A DNA stretch of 64,000 nucleotides from Actinoallomurus sp048498315 (GTDB taxonomy: Bacteria > Actinomycetota > Actinomycetes > Streptosporangiales > Streptosporangiaceae): assembly GCA_048498315.1 (NCBI GenBank), contig JBEHYF010000001.1:53914-117913 (forward strand), written 5' to 3'. Below the pieces are notes generated by a model. It saw only the letters and a program-made list of their open reading frames with translations, was not told the DNA's origin and made no database searches. The first letter of the stretch is position 1; every line of letters starts with the position of its first letter. Positions 49,101 through 56,896 of this stretch are shown one piece after another. The position numbers were made by a program, and so were the translations under genes.

Positions 49101-50533
49101 GCATCGGCCGGATCAAGGTATGGCGGCCGGGCGACGCGAGCGGGCTGACCCGGGTCCGCGTCGAGGGGGACGGCGGCCAGTGGCGCGACGTGCCGCTCGA
49201 CGCCACGGGCGTGCTGTCGTTCAAGCCGATGCGGACCAGCAGCCTCACGCTGCGGTTCCCGGACTCCTCGATCGAGGTCAGCGACCTCACCGTGCCGGGC
49301 GTCGAGCCGTACGACGCGCCGCCGTCCACCCGCGTCACGCTGCCCTGCGGTTTCGGGCCCGACCTGTGGCTGGACGGCGTGCATGTGCGGACCCGCGCCG
49401 CCGGCACGTTCGGTGACCTGCTCACCGGCCGCCCGCTCCCGTTCCGCGCGTGCGAGACGGTCAAGGTGCGCGCGGGCGACAACGTGCTGACCCCGACGCT
49501 GTTCGACCCGTTCCGCGTCGACTCCGTCGTCGTGAATCCGGCGAACGGGGGCGTCACCGCCGGCCCGGCGAGCAGCCCCGCGCCGGTCACCGTCACGCGC
49601 TGGACCGCGGGCGGCCGCCAGGTCACCGTGGCGGCCGCGAGCACGTCCTACCTCGTCGTCAACGAGAACTACAACCGCGGCTGGCAGGCGCGGATCGGCG
49701 GCCGCCTGCTGCGCCCGGCCCGCATCGACGGCTGGCGGCAGGCATGGGTCCTTCCGGCCGGCACCAAGGGAACGGTACGGCTGACGTACGCGCCGGACCG
49801 CGTCTACCACGCCGCCCTGCTCGCCGGCTTCGCCCTCCTGGTCGTGCTGCTGCTCGCCGCCCTGTGGCCGTCACGGCGGCGGGCCGGCCCCCCGCCGCGG
49901 CGGCGGCCCCCGGCGTCCGGCATTCCCGGCGCGGCCGCCGGCTGCGCGGTCGTGGCGGCCGCGGCCGCGATCGCCTTCTGGATCGGCGGCCCTCGCATCG
50001 GCCTCGGGCACGGCACGGCCGGTCTGTGGACGGGCACGGCCCTCGCGGCGGCGGCCACCGCCGTCCTGGCCGCCGTCCTGCTAAGGCCCCCGGAGCGGCT
50101 GCGCCGGGCGGCGCGCTCGCCGTGGCTTCCCGCGGCGGCGATGCTCGCCTCGACCGTCTGCACCGCGGTGGGCCTGCGGGTGCGGACGGCGGGCGACCCG
50201 CTGGACACCCCGCTCACCGCGACGCTGCCCCGCCTGCTCTGCATGGTCGTCGTCGCCGCGTTGCTCGTCTCCCTGCGCCGCCGGGACGACCAGGCTCGGG
50301 TTCCGTGCGCCGGTGACAGCCGCCCCCCGGCTCCACCGACGCGCGACGGGCCTCCCGGCAGGCCGGTCGCAGGCGCGGAACCGTGTGATGTCGTGGTCTG
50401 GCCCCCGCCGACCGCCGTCCCGCCGGCCGGGAACGGCGGCACGCCTGCCGGGAGGGGCGGTGCGCCTGCCGGGAGGGGCGGTGCGCCGCCGAATCATGGG
50501 CCGACGGGACACGTTCACGAGAGAAGCGACTGA
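46100..50533 (+). CDS. AftD-like alpha-(1->3)-arabinofuranosyltransferase-family protein (DUF3367)
   Basis: A 1,477-residue membrane protein. The N-terminal GT-C part has about eleven spans (GDTKIDMALNPAGFLGRAL, GQLQNQAGGYLFPMGPFYLL, INSSEYLPQAMIPWMVLPLV). A long extracellular region contains carbohydrate-binding, F5/8-type discoidin folds (about 715-870 and 960-1060), and more spans lie near 1,230-1,400. AftD adds arabinose to mycobacterial wall polymers; outside the mycolic-acid genera the acceptor is unknown. ATG 46100 overlaps the GT4 gene; GTG 46106 is an alternative. The Pro/Gly-rich tail ends with a duplicated 21-bp unit. Confidence 0.9.
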   Translation: MDVITRPPGVPVRPAESRAAAGGEPDGIDARLRERLRTLLCCLCLVLLATATRPGRIIGDTKIDMALNPAGFLGRALHLWDAEQFGQLQNQAGGYLFPMGPFYLLGHLAGVPPWITQRAWLALLLCTAFLGANRLAGRLGIGTPHARRAGAFVFALSPYGLAALGINSSEYLPQAMIPWMVLPLVGAARGGPRVRAAARSGLAVACCGGINGAAAIAALAVPALFVVTRPWGRRATGRRSAVRVRILAWWGTAVVFATAWWSVPLLLLDRYAYSWLPYTEHAATTTATTGPDAVLRGAQRWTDYLFVDGHAWWPLGNALATHTLPILCTGAIAALGLAGLLRARLPERAFLVVTLLTGLTIMVAGHAGPFAPAVRDVIDGPLAPFRNLYKFDGLVRLPLAFGVAHLLSGLPDGAAATRASGLRERARWWPAVAAAAALAGVALSALSMGLSAAGDFAQVPDYWRAASAWLNARAGEQGVLEVPGARFGEYTWGRPMDDIAQPLLRVRWAARELVPAGSAGFTRLLDAIDQRISSGYGSAGLAEVLGRMGIRYILVRNDLRRDDLRGAWPARVHEALDGSRGLKLAAWFGHVPAGSDRPDDAATAFDQPYPPVEIYEVEGAADAVDVIGADDALRLYGSPEALLTMADDGLLRGRTVLFGDDGPGTPAQTVVADSLRRVDRDFGEIRGQSPATMTATDEPHVPGQKRDILEPGWDRYSTVAEYAGIKNVTASSSAADIAAVAGLDQPGGQPYAAVDGNQWTSWETGGLRGPVGQWLRVDFDRPITPHDLTVTFVEEPWLGPPPERVSVETESGRVEQRVARTSDPQPVGVPTGPTRWLRLRIDALASRPAVPAAARVAVSELRVDGVRAVRDYRLPAVPGGGAVVMARAPGTMDPCMKGTVRWVCSPELERQDEEPYSFDRRFSMAASGAAALYGTATLTDPDRIERYTTTGRLVIRASSTLTRGAADVPRSAFDANAKTTWMPASADRAPWLSLSWHKKIRIGRIKVWRPGDASGLTRVRVEGDGGQWRDVPLDATGVLSFKPMRTSSLTLRFPDSSIEVSDLTVPGVEPYDAPPSTRVTLPCGFGPDLWLDGVHVRTRAAGTFGDLLTGRPLPFRACETVKVRAGDNVLTPTLFDPFRVDSVVVNPANGGVTAGPASSPAPVTVTRWTAGGRQVTVAAASTSYLVVNENYNRGWQARIGGRLLRPARIDGWRQAWVLPAGTKGTVRLTYAPDRVYHAALLAGFALLVVLLLAALWPSRRRAGPPPRRRPPASGIPGAAAGCAVVAAAAAIAFWIGGPRIGLGHGTAGLWTGTALAAAATAVLAAVLLRPPERLRRAARSPWLPAAAMLASTVCTAVGLRVRTAGDPLDTPLTATLPRLLCMVVVAALLVSLRRRDDQARVPCAGDSRPPAPPTRDGPPGRPVAGAEPCDVVVWPPPTAVPPAGNGGTPAGRGGAPAGRGGAPPNHGPTGHVHERSD
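50444..50485. repeat. Two exact 21-bp tandem units at the end of the AftD-like gene
   Basis: Two copies of a unit reading CCTGCCGGGAGGGGCGGTGC plus G, encoding PAGRGGA twice within the C-terminal tail. Confidence 0.9.
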
Positions 50534-50887
50534 TCGCCGGACACCCCGTCACCGTTGGACAACATGCGGCGTTCTGACCGGGATACAGGTGCGATGGCCA
50601 CCTTCACCAGCGTGAAAGGGAAATCTTGGCCGAGTCAGTGGGCGACGCCCATCCGGCCGGCCATTTCCCCTCGGCTCGCGACCGCCGGATTCGGCGATCG
50701 CGCGGTTCAGCAGGTGGGTGACGGTCTCCCGGACGGCGGAGGAGTTGCGGATCCACTGCGGGGCCGTCTCTTCGGCACACCGTAGCCATCGGATCGCCTC
50801 ACCCCGTGTTCGCGGGTCGCGGGCGAGGCCCGGCCGACCTGCGCGTACCTGCCCCGTGCCACCGTGCCCTGTATCGCGACGGTTGGT
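50534..50887. other. 354-base gap between the AftD-like gene and the toxin gene
   Basis: No gene with a plausible start. One minus-strand frame reads RTRGEAIRWLRCAEETAPQW and VRETVTHLLNRAIAES (about 50,690-50,830), which looks protein-like but lacks a start and runs on without a natural end. It may be another gene remnant. Confidence 0.35.
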
Positions 50888-51277
50888 CTACCCCGCCCCA
50901 GGTCGGCCACGGAGGCCGCGAAGACGGCGAGCCAGGTCGGGGATGTCGTCGAGCTCGCCTTTGGCAAGCGACATGACGAGGCTCTCGGCCTCGTCGATGT
51001 CCTGGTATTCCAGGACTTCCCCGTTGTCCTCCAGGAAGGCGACGGCGACGGCCCAGCCGAGTCGCTTGTTGCCGTCCACCAGGGGATGGCCGCAGACGAT
51101 GCTGTGCATCAGTGCGGCCGCCTTCTCCCACAGCCCTGTGTAGGCGTCCTCTCCGAACACCGACGTCTGCGGACGCAGCACCGCCGCATGGAGCTGACCG
51201 CCATCGCGCACGTCGACCGCCGGGAGCACGGCACCGGCCAGAGCGAGGACGTCCTCCGTCGTCGGAAACGAGGTCAT
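50888..51277 (-). CDS. Doc-family toxin of a toxin-antitoxin pair
   Basis: A 129-residue Fic/Doc-fold protein. The catalytic loop HPLVDGNKRLGW matches the Doc form (HxFx-D/N-GNKR) with Leu in place of Phe. Doc toxins phosphorylate EF-Tu and stop translation (family knowledge). The preceding LWEKAAALMHSIVCG and following AVAVAFLEDNGEVLEY are typical of chromosomal Doc proteins. Its ATG overlaps the stop of the small antitoxin gene by four bases, the usual order of antitoxin first. Confidence 0.88.
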   Translation of the reverse strand: MTSFPTTEDVLALAGAVLPAVDVRDGGQLHAAVLRPQTSVFGEDAYTGLWEKAAALMHSIVCGHPLVDGNKRLGWAVAVAFLEDNGEVLEYQDIDEAESLVMSLAKGELDDIPDLARRLRGLRGRPGAG

Positions 51278-51477
51278 CGCGCCAGGCGATCGAGCAGTTC
51301 CCGATCACGCTGTGCGATTTTCCGCCCCATCGCCTCGTAGCGCTCACGCCGGCGCCGGACGATGTACTCCTCGATCGCGACGACCATCGCGGAATTGACG
51401 CTTTGCGAATCGCCGGCCGCTACCTGCTTGATCTCATCGTAGATCTCGTCCGGAAGCCGCAGCCTGGTCTCAGCCAT
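51274..51477 (-). CDS. Ribbon-helix-helix-type antitoxin partner of Doc
   Basis: A 67-residue protein. The N-terminal TRLRLPDEIYDEIKQVA and VNSAMVVAIEEYIVRRR look like an Arc/CopG-type ribbon-helix-helix DNA-binding domain, with a charged helical tail (AQRDRELLDRLAR) that could bind the toxin. Doc is usually partnered by Phd-fold antitoxins, so this combination is a variant. It overlaps the doc gene by four bases. AAAAAAGGTACCAT precedes the ATG, an unusually A-rich site for this genome, and presumably holds the promoter/operator. Confidence 0.8.
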   Translation of the reverse strand: MAETRLRLPDEIYDEIKQVAAGDSQSVNSAMVVAIEEYIVRRRRERYEAMGRKIAQRDRELLDRLAR

Positions 51478-51499
51478 ACGGCAATGGTACCTTTTTTTG

Positions 51500-51784
51500 T
51501 CACCACTCTCTGGCCGCCCGCGGCGTGATCAAAGCCGCCGCATGACGGTATGCGGTGTCAGTGAACGACGCCCCGGCGCGTGGCCGCTCGTCGACCCGAC
51601 GCGCCTTCTCGGCGACGGCGGCGCCCGGATCTCCGCACTCGACGCCCACGGTGCCGTACCAGACGCCGACGTTGGTGGCGCTGAACGCCTGCCGGTTCGT
51701 CTCCAGATCGTCCGGCACTCGACCGGCAGGGTTGGCGGCTTCATACCACCGATCCTCCGCCGTTCGCGCATACGACGTTCGCCG
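51500..51784 (-). pseudogene. Fragment of an XRE/TPR-type regulator
   Basis: A frame open from a TGA at 51787 to the stop at 51500. It reads SYARTAEDRWYEAANPAGRV, DLETNRQAFSATNVGVWYGT and VGVECGDPGAAVAEKARRVD. This matches the helical repeat region found C-terminal to the XRE domain in many actinobacterial regulators (ATNV..., ELGDPGEAL...A..VD). The DNA-binding part and the normal end are missing and there is no ATG, so it is a decayed remnant beside the toxin-antitoxin pair. Confidence 0.5.
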
Positions 51785-51865
51785 TCACGGTGGGCGGGCA
51801 GGCGGCGGCCTGAGGCAGGTCGCCGCCTGCCCGAACGGATACTCGCTGGTCGATGTGGCGATGTG

Positions 51866-53941
51866 TCAGCGGGCGGTGAGGGCGAAGCCGCCGGGAGGGA
51901 CCGTGACGGTCGCGGTGGAGCCGGTCGCGGTCGTCGTCCGGCTGGTGCGGCCGGATGCGGTGTAGCTGGTGATGGTCATCCGGCCCGAGCCCGGCATGGT
52001 GACCGTGACGGTGCGGGGCGTGCGGGCGACGCTGGTCAGGAGCGCCACCGCGTGACCGCCCGCGCCCCGCGTCACGAGCCGCGAGACGAGCGGGGTGACC
52101 AGGAGCGCGTCCAGCGCGCCGCTGCCGCCGGTGACGGTCGCGGTCAGGCCGGTGGCCCCGGCCGGCAGGTCCACCGCGAGCGGCACGGGCAGGAGCTCGC
52201 CGGCGGCGGGCGCGTCGCCCTGGGCGCCGGCGGCGGCGAAGCGGACGTTCCCGAGCGGGCGGCCGCCGGTGGCGAACGCCGCGCGCGCCGTCGCGCCGTC
52301 CGTCAGGTTCACGACGGGCTCCACCAGCCGGGGCTGCGCACTCGCGGGCAGGGTCCAGGAGAGGCGGCCGCCGTCCGGGGCGGCGACGTACGCGCCACCG
52401 CTCCACTGCGACTCGCCGGTCCACGCCGACGAGGGCCGGACCACGGTCGCGCCGCCGCCGAGCGTCGCGGCCTCCGCCTCGACGGTGCGCTGCCCGTCCC
52501 GGCGGACGACGGACCCGGAGGCGCGGGCCAGGGCGGCCAGGTCGGGGGCGGCGTCCAGCGCCTCCATCGTCAGCAGGCCGTGGATGGTCGACTCGGCGCC
52601 GGAGTTGTGGTTGACCACGCCGTCCGGGCTCACCCCGTCGAAGGTGACGCCGGTCGCCGGGTCGTACATGGCGGTCCCGGATGGGTTCTGGCCGAAGAAC
52701 CAGCCGGCGGCGACCCCGGTCAGGCGGCGCAGGCCGTCGGAGTGCGTCGCCCGCCCGACCGCGAGCAGCGCCTCGACACGCGCGTCCGCGCCGTAGGCGA
52801 TCTGGTTGCCGTCGCCCGGCGTCGGCAGCCAGCCGTTGTCGGGGCCGGTGGCGGTCAGCAGGTGCGGCGTGAACACCGCGGCGTCGGAGACCGCGGGCGC
52901 GAGCAGCGCCGGCTCGTGCAGCACCGTGTCGGCGCGGGCCAGCGCGGACGGCATCTGCGCGGCCCACGCGTGCCAGTCCGAGCGCGACAGCGCCCACGGC
53001 AGCACGGCCCCGTAGGGCCACGTCCGGGCGTTCCCGGCACTCATGCCGGCGATGCCGCCGGCCAGCCGGGCAAGGGCGGTGCGCGCGGCTGGCGTGCCGC
53101 CGGCAGCGACGTAGGCGGACAGGCCGAGCACGGCCTCCGACGATGCGTCGGCCCCATCGACGATCAGCCAGGCCGGCACCCGGACACCGTGCACCGTCCG
53201 GTACTGCCCGTACCGGGACAGCACGTCCCGGTCCAGGGCGGCGATGGCCAGGTCAAGCCGGTCCTTCAGGAACCGGGCGAACGCGGGATCGGCCCGGCGG
53301 AACGCCGCGTACCCCTCGCCGAGCGCCCACACCGTGCGCGCCAGCCAGTACGACGCGCCGGAGTCGGACGGGCCGGGGCTGTCCTTCGGCGTCGGGCTCG
53401 GGTTGAGCGTGCCGTCCGGCTGCATCCACAGCACCACGTCGCCCGCGTGCGGCCCGGTCACCGTCTGCAGGTAGGTGAGACCGCGCAGCAGCTCGTACGC
53501 CTGGTCGCGGCTGTGCGCGTCGCCGTCGGCGCGCCAGTGCCGCAGGTACACGACGGCCGCGCGGGAGATGTCGTCGGCGTCGTAGGCGCCCTGCCCGTAG
53601 GTGTTCGTGGCGGGGTCGTACGCGCCGCCGCCGGTCGGCCGGTACCCGCCGCCGGGCTGCGCGTTCGCGTACACCCACAGCACGCCGATCGCCGGGTCGG
53701 CGTCCTGCCGGTAGGTCGTGTGCCCGGCCTGCGCGGGCGGGGTGACCCGGGTGGTGAGGGAGTCCAGGTGCGCGAGGTTCGTCAGCGGCGCCCCGGCCCG
53801 CGCCCCGCCCCGAGCGCCGGCGGGCGCGGAGGTGGCGGGGCGAGAAGCCGCGGCGGGTGCGGCGGTGGCGGGTGCGGCGAGCGCGGTCACCAGGCCGGCC
53901 AGGGCGGCACCGGCGGCCGGCGGGAGGATTCGTCGAAGCAT
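51866..53941 (-). CDS. Secreted six-hairpin glycosidase-like protein
   Basis: A 691-residue secreted protein. After a signal peptide (LRRILPPAAGAALAGLVTAL, with an AxA cleavage region) comes an alpha-helical toroid of about residues 60-475 with aromatic and acidic motifs (YDADDISRAAVVYLRHW, WMQPDGTLNP, NHNSGAESTIHGLLTM). Two beta-rich domains follow (about 490-615 and 615-691), probably carbohydrate-binding. I cannot assign a CAZy family. It is the last gene of the LacI-controlled operon, so it probably releases the oligosaccharide that the ABC transporter imports. ATG 53941 has TGGAG seven bases upstream. Confidence 0.8.
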   Translation of the reverse strand: MLRRILPPAAGAALAGLVTALAAPATAAPAAASRPATSAPAGARGGARAGAPLTNLAHLDSLTTRVTPPAQAGHTTYRQDADPAIGVLWVYANAQPGGGYRPTGGGAYDPATNTYGQGAYDADDISRAAVVYLRHWRADGDAHSRDQAYELLRGLTYLQTVTGPHAGDVVLWMQPDGTLNPSPTPKDSPGPSDSGASYWLARTVWALGEGYAAFRRADPAFARFLKDRLDLAIAALDRDVLSRYGQYRTVHGVRVPAWLIVDGADASSEAVLGLSAYVAAGGTPAARTALARLAGGIAGMSAGNARTWPYGAVLPWALSRSDWHAWAAQMPSALARADTVLHEPALLAPAVSDAAVFTPHLLTATGPDNGWLPTPGDGNQIAYGADARVEALLAVGRATHSDGLRRLTGVAAGWFFGQNPSGTAMYDPATGVTFDGVSPDGVVNHNSGAESTIHGLLTMEALDAAPDLAALARASGSVVRRDGQRTVEAEAATLGGGATVVRPSSAWTGESQWSGGAYVAAPDGGRLSWTLPASAQPRLVEPVVNLTDGATARAAFATGGRPLGNVRFAAAGAQGDAPAAGELLPVPLAVDLPAGATGLTATVTGGSGALDALLVTPLVSRLVTRGAGGHAVALLTSVARTPRTVTVTMPGSGRMTITSYTASGRTSRTTTATGSTATVTVPPGGFALTAR

Positions 53942-53986
53942 GGGCGCTCCAGGGGGTATGCGCCCGCGCACATGCGCGGGGAGTGG

Positions 53987-55060
53987 TCAGGAAGTCCGGT
54001 CGAGCCGGGCGACGCCGATCTTGGAGTCGGCCATGCCGTAGAAGACATAGCGGACGCCGTCGATCTCCTCGATCGCGGTCGGGAACACGACGTTGGGCAC
54101 GGTTCCGTCGCGCTCGTCCGCGGTCTGGGGGGAGAGGATCGGCTCGGCGGTACGGGCCAGCACGCGGCCCGGGTCGGCCGGGTCGAGGATCATCGCGCCG
54201 GCGGCGTAGTGGACGCGCTGCTGCTGGTCCAGCCCCGCCACCAGCTCCCCGGTCACGCCGTGGTGGACGAGCAGCCAGCCCTCCTCGACGCGGATCGGGG
54301 CCGGGCCGGCACCGATCTTCAGCTCCTCGAACGGGTGCTCGCTCATCGCGACGCACCGGTGGTGCGCCAGGTGGGTGAGCGCGGTCACGTCGCGTTCGGC
54401 CCGGCGGGCCGGCACATAGGAGATCCAGATGCCGGGCCGGTCGTCGGTGACGCCGGCGGGCAGGTGGGCGCCCTCGCCCGCGCGGATCCAGCCGAGGTCC
54501 CACATGGGCCGGTGCAGCATCGCGTACGCGGCATCCCCGCCGGGGCCGGGCACGGGCTCGGGGAAGAAGACCGCGTCCTTGTTGGGGAACAGGTTGAGGT
54601 CGGTGTCCAGGTCCGCCTGGTACTCGAAGTGGACCGGGCCGAGCCGCCGCCACCGGCGCAGGTCATCCGAGACGGCGAGGGCGAGGCGCGGCCCGAGCGG
54701 CCCGTAGGCGACGTACGTCATGACGTGCACGCCGAGCGAGGGCACCCAGGTGGTGCGCGGGTCCTCGACGCCGGCGTTGGACGTGCCGCGCTCGAATCCG
54801 GCGTCCGGCGCGAGTACGACGCCGCGCCGTATGACGCCGGTCGGGACCCCGCCGGTGAGGGTGAGCTCGGCCAGGCCGACCCGCGATACGTTGCCCGCGG
54901 CGACGAGGCGGGGCAGCAGGTGCGGCCGCCCGTCGGGCGTGCGGCCGCTCGCCGGGTTGAGCACCCCTTCCGCCTCGTTCGGGTCGCCGGGCAGCGGGGC
55001 CATGACGACGCCGAGCCTGGTCAGGGTGTAGGGGACGGTGGTGGAAACGGTGGAGGTCAA
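53987..55060 (-). CDS. GH130-family beta-mannoside phosphorylase/hydrolase
   Basis: A 357-residue five-bladed propeller enzyme of glycoside hydrolase family 130. Members cleave beta-mannosides with phosphate, or by hydrolysis. Family motifs: the N-terminal NPASGRTPDGRPHLLPRLV, SNAGVEDPRTTWVPSLGVHV, FPNKDAVFFPEPV and the late GTVPNVVFPTAIEEIDGVRY. It has no signal peptide, so it is cytoplasmic. A TTG at 55060, three bases after the stop of the permease gene and without a ribosome site, is the likeliest start (termination-reinitiation). Its place in the operon points to a mannose-containing oligosaccharide. Confidence 0.9.
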   Translation of the reverse strand: MTSTVSTTVPYTLTRLGVVMAPLPGDPNEAEGVLNPASGRTPDGRPHLLPRLVAAGNVSRVGLAELTLTGGVPTGVIRRGVVLAPDAGFERGTSNAGVEDPRTTWVPSLGVHVMTYVAYGPLGPRLALAVSDDLRRWRRLGPVHFEYQADLDTDLNLFPNKDAVFFPEPVPGPGGDAAYAMLHRPMWDLGWIRAGEGAHLPAGVTDDRPGIWISYVPARRAERDVTALTHLAHHRCVAMSEHPFEELKIGAGPAPIRVEEGWLLVHHGVTGELVAGLDQQQRVHYAAGAMILDPADPGRVLARTAEPILSPQTADERDGTVPNVVFPTAIEEIDGVRYVFYGMADSKIGVARLDRTS

Positions 55061-55063
55061 AAG

Positions 55064-55969
55064 CTAGCCCTTCACGCCGGAGCCGAGGTTGGTGGACACG
55101 AAGTGGCGCTGGAACGCCACGAAGACCGCGACGGCCGGCGCCGCCAGCACGCACGCCCCCGCGAGGATGGCGCCGTACGGGTTCGCGGCGCGCGCCGCCA
55201 CGGTGCTGATGAAGTTCGCCAGTGAGACGGCGAGCGGCTGCATGCTCTGCTGCTTGGTGATGAGGAACGGCCACAGGAACTCGTTCCACGGGCCGATGAA
55301 GGTGATGAGCAGCGCCGTGATGAGCGCGGGCCGCACCAGGGGGACCGCGACCCGCAGCAGGATCCGCACCTCCCCGGCGCCGTCGATGCGCGCCGCCTCG
55401 AACAGCTCGCGGGGCAGTTGCAGGAAGTACTGCCGGAAGACGAACACCGCGGTGGAGTTGATCGCGAACGGCGCGATCATCCCCAGGTAGGTGTCGCCCA
55501 GGCCGTAGTCGCGGACGATGAGGACGTACAGCGGGATGGTCAGCAGCTGGAACGGCACGACCTGCGCGAGCAGCATCGCGCCGAACAGCAGTCCCCGGCC
55601 GCGGAAGTGAAGCTGGGCCAGCGCGTACCCGGCGAGCAGGCCGAAGACGACGGTGCACAGCAGGACCCCGCCGGTGAAGATGCCGGAGTTGACCAGCCCG
55701 CGGCCGAGGTCGATGCCGGCGTCGATCTGCCGGTAGTTGGTGACCGTCAGGTTGCCCGGGCGCGGCAGCGCGCCGGACGGTGAGGTGTCGACCGTGGCCT
55801 GCAGCGATCCGATGATCATGTAGTAGAAGGGGAACAGCGACGCGATCGCGCCGGCGACGAGTACCGGAAGCCGCCAGCCGATCCGCCGGTGGGGCCGGGC
55901 CGCCCGCACCGCGGGTCCCGTGCGCGCGGAGGCGGCCGGCGAGGTGAGGGTGGGATGTGCCATCGCCAT
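55064..55969 (-). CDS. Sugar ABC transporter permease (MalG-like)
   Basis: A 301-residue inner-membrane permease with six spans. The EAA loop that docks the ATPase is FEAARIDGAGEVRILLRVAV. The first residues (to about 35) are cytoplasmic. The start ATG 55969 overlaps the stop of the other permease gene (TGATG), so production of the two is coupled. Together they form the channel of a carbohydrate uptake transporter of the CUT1 class. No ATPase gene is in the operon. Confidence 0.92.
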   Translation of the reverse strand: MAMAHPTLTSPAASARTGPAVRAARPHRRIGWRLPVLVAGAIASLFPFYYMIIGSLQATVDTSPSGALPRPGNLTVTNYRQIDAGIDLGRGLVNSGIFTGGVLLCTVVFGLLAGYALAQLHFRGRGLLFGAMLLAQVVPFQLLTIPLYVLIVRDYGLGDTYLGMIAPFAINSTAVFVFRQYFLQLPRELFEAARIDGAGEVRILLRVAVPLVRPALITALLITFIGPWNEFLWPFLITKQQSMQPLAVSLANFISTVAARAANPYGAILAGACVLAAPAVAVFVAFQRHFVSTNLGSGVKG

Positions 55970-56886
55970 CAGTCCCTTTCCAGCAGCCGGTAGTTGAGCA
56001 GGGCGACGACCAGCACGGCGGCGACCAGCATCAGGCCGATGGCCGAGCCGACGTCCGGATGCCCCTGCTCGATGCCGCGCTGGTACATCACCAGCACGGG
56101 GGAGGACGACGCGCCGTCCGGGCCGCCGCCGCCGGTCAGCAGGTACGGCTCGGTGAACAGGTTCGCGCCGGTGACCAGCGCGTAGAGGACGACCAGCGTG
56201 GTGGCCGGGCGCACCCCGGGCACTGTGACCGACCGGAACCGGCGCCACTTCGAGGCGCCGTCGACGGCCGCCGCCTCGTACAGCTCCTTCGGCACGTTCT
56301 GCAGGGCGGCGAGGTAGAGGACGATGAACAGGCCGAGCTGTTTCCACGTGACGTACAGCGCGACGGTGGGCATCGCCAGGGCGGAGTTCACCAGCCATGA
56401 CGGGTGCGGCGCGAGCGGGCCGAGCGCCTTGTTCACCAGCCCGGAGGAGTTGAACAGGAACAGCCAGACGCCGACCACCGCGACGCTCGCCGTGACGTAC
56501 GGGACGTAGTAGGCGACCCGGAAGAACGCCCGGAACCGGATCGCCGAGTTCAGCGCGGTCGCGAGCAGCAGCGCCAGGACCACGGTGAGCGGCACGTTGA
56601 TGACCAGGAACACCACGATGTTGGCGAACGCCTGGTGCACGTCCGGGTCGGCGAACGCGGTGCGGTAGTTGTCCAGCCCGACGTACGGGCGCGGCACCGA
56701 AACGCCCGGCGCGGTGAAGATGTACCGGTGGAACGACATCCACACCGCGAGGCCGAGCGGGTAGGCGAAGATGGCGACGATGTAGACGGCGTAGGGCGCG
56801 GCGAACAGCAGCCCGAGCGGTCGGCGGCCCAGGAGCGCCGTGGTGAGACGGCGCGCCCGGGTCGCCGGGGCGGCGGCGACGGTCAT
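55969..56886 (-). CDS. Sugar ABC transporter permease (MalF-like)
   Basis: A 305-residue six-span permease. The EAA loop reads YEAAAVDGASKWRRFRSVTV and the N-terminal LLFAAPYAVYIVAIFAYPLG is typical of CUT1 proteins. It follows the binding-protein gene by ten bases and overlaps the second permease by one base. The CUT1 family imports oligosaccharides; with GH130 downstream a beta-mannoside is a reasonable guess. Confidence 0.92.
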   Translation of the reverse strand: MTVAAAPATRARRLTTALLGRRPLGLLFAAPYAVYIVAIFAYPLGLAVWMSFHRYIFTAPGVSVPRPYVGLDNYRTAFADPDVHQAFANIVVFLVINVPLTVVLALLLATALNSAIRFRAFFRVAYYVPYVTASVAVVGVWLFLFNSSGLVNKALGPLAPHPSWLVNSALAMPTVALYVTWKQLGLFIVLYLAALQNVPKELYEAAAVDGASKWRRFRSVTVPGVRPATTLVVLYALVTGANLFTEPYLLTGGGGPDGASSSPVLVMYQRGIEQGHPDVGSAIGLMLVAAVLVVALLNYRLLERD

Positions 56887-56896
56887 GGCCGGCCCC

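Noticed and set aside
45647..49810. Minus-strand open frame of about 1,390 codons opposite the AftD-like gene
   Set aside because: Same GC effect; the plus strand encodes a recognisable DUF3367 protein and the antisense product has no motif.
50604..50830. Protein-like minus-strand stretch (EETAPQWIRNSSAVRETVTH) in the gap after the AftD-like gene
   Set aside because: No start codon, ribosome site or sensible end; recorded only as a possible remnant in the gap description.
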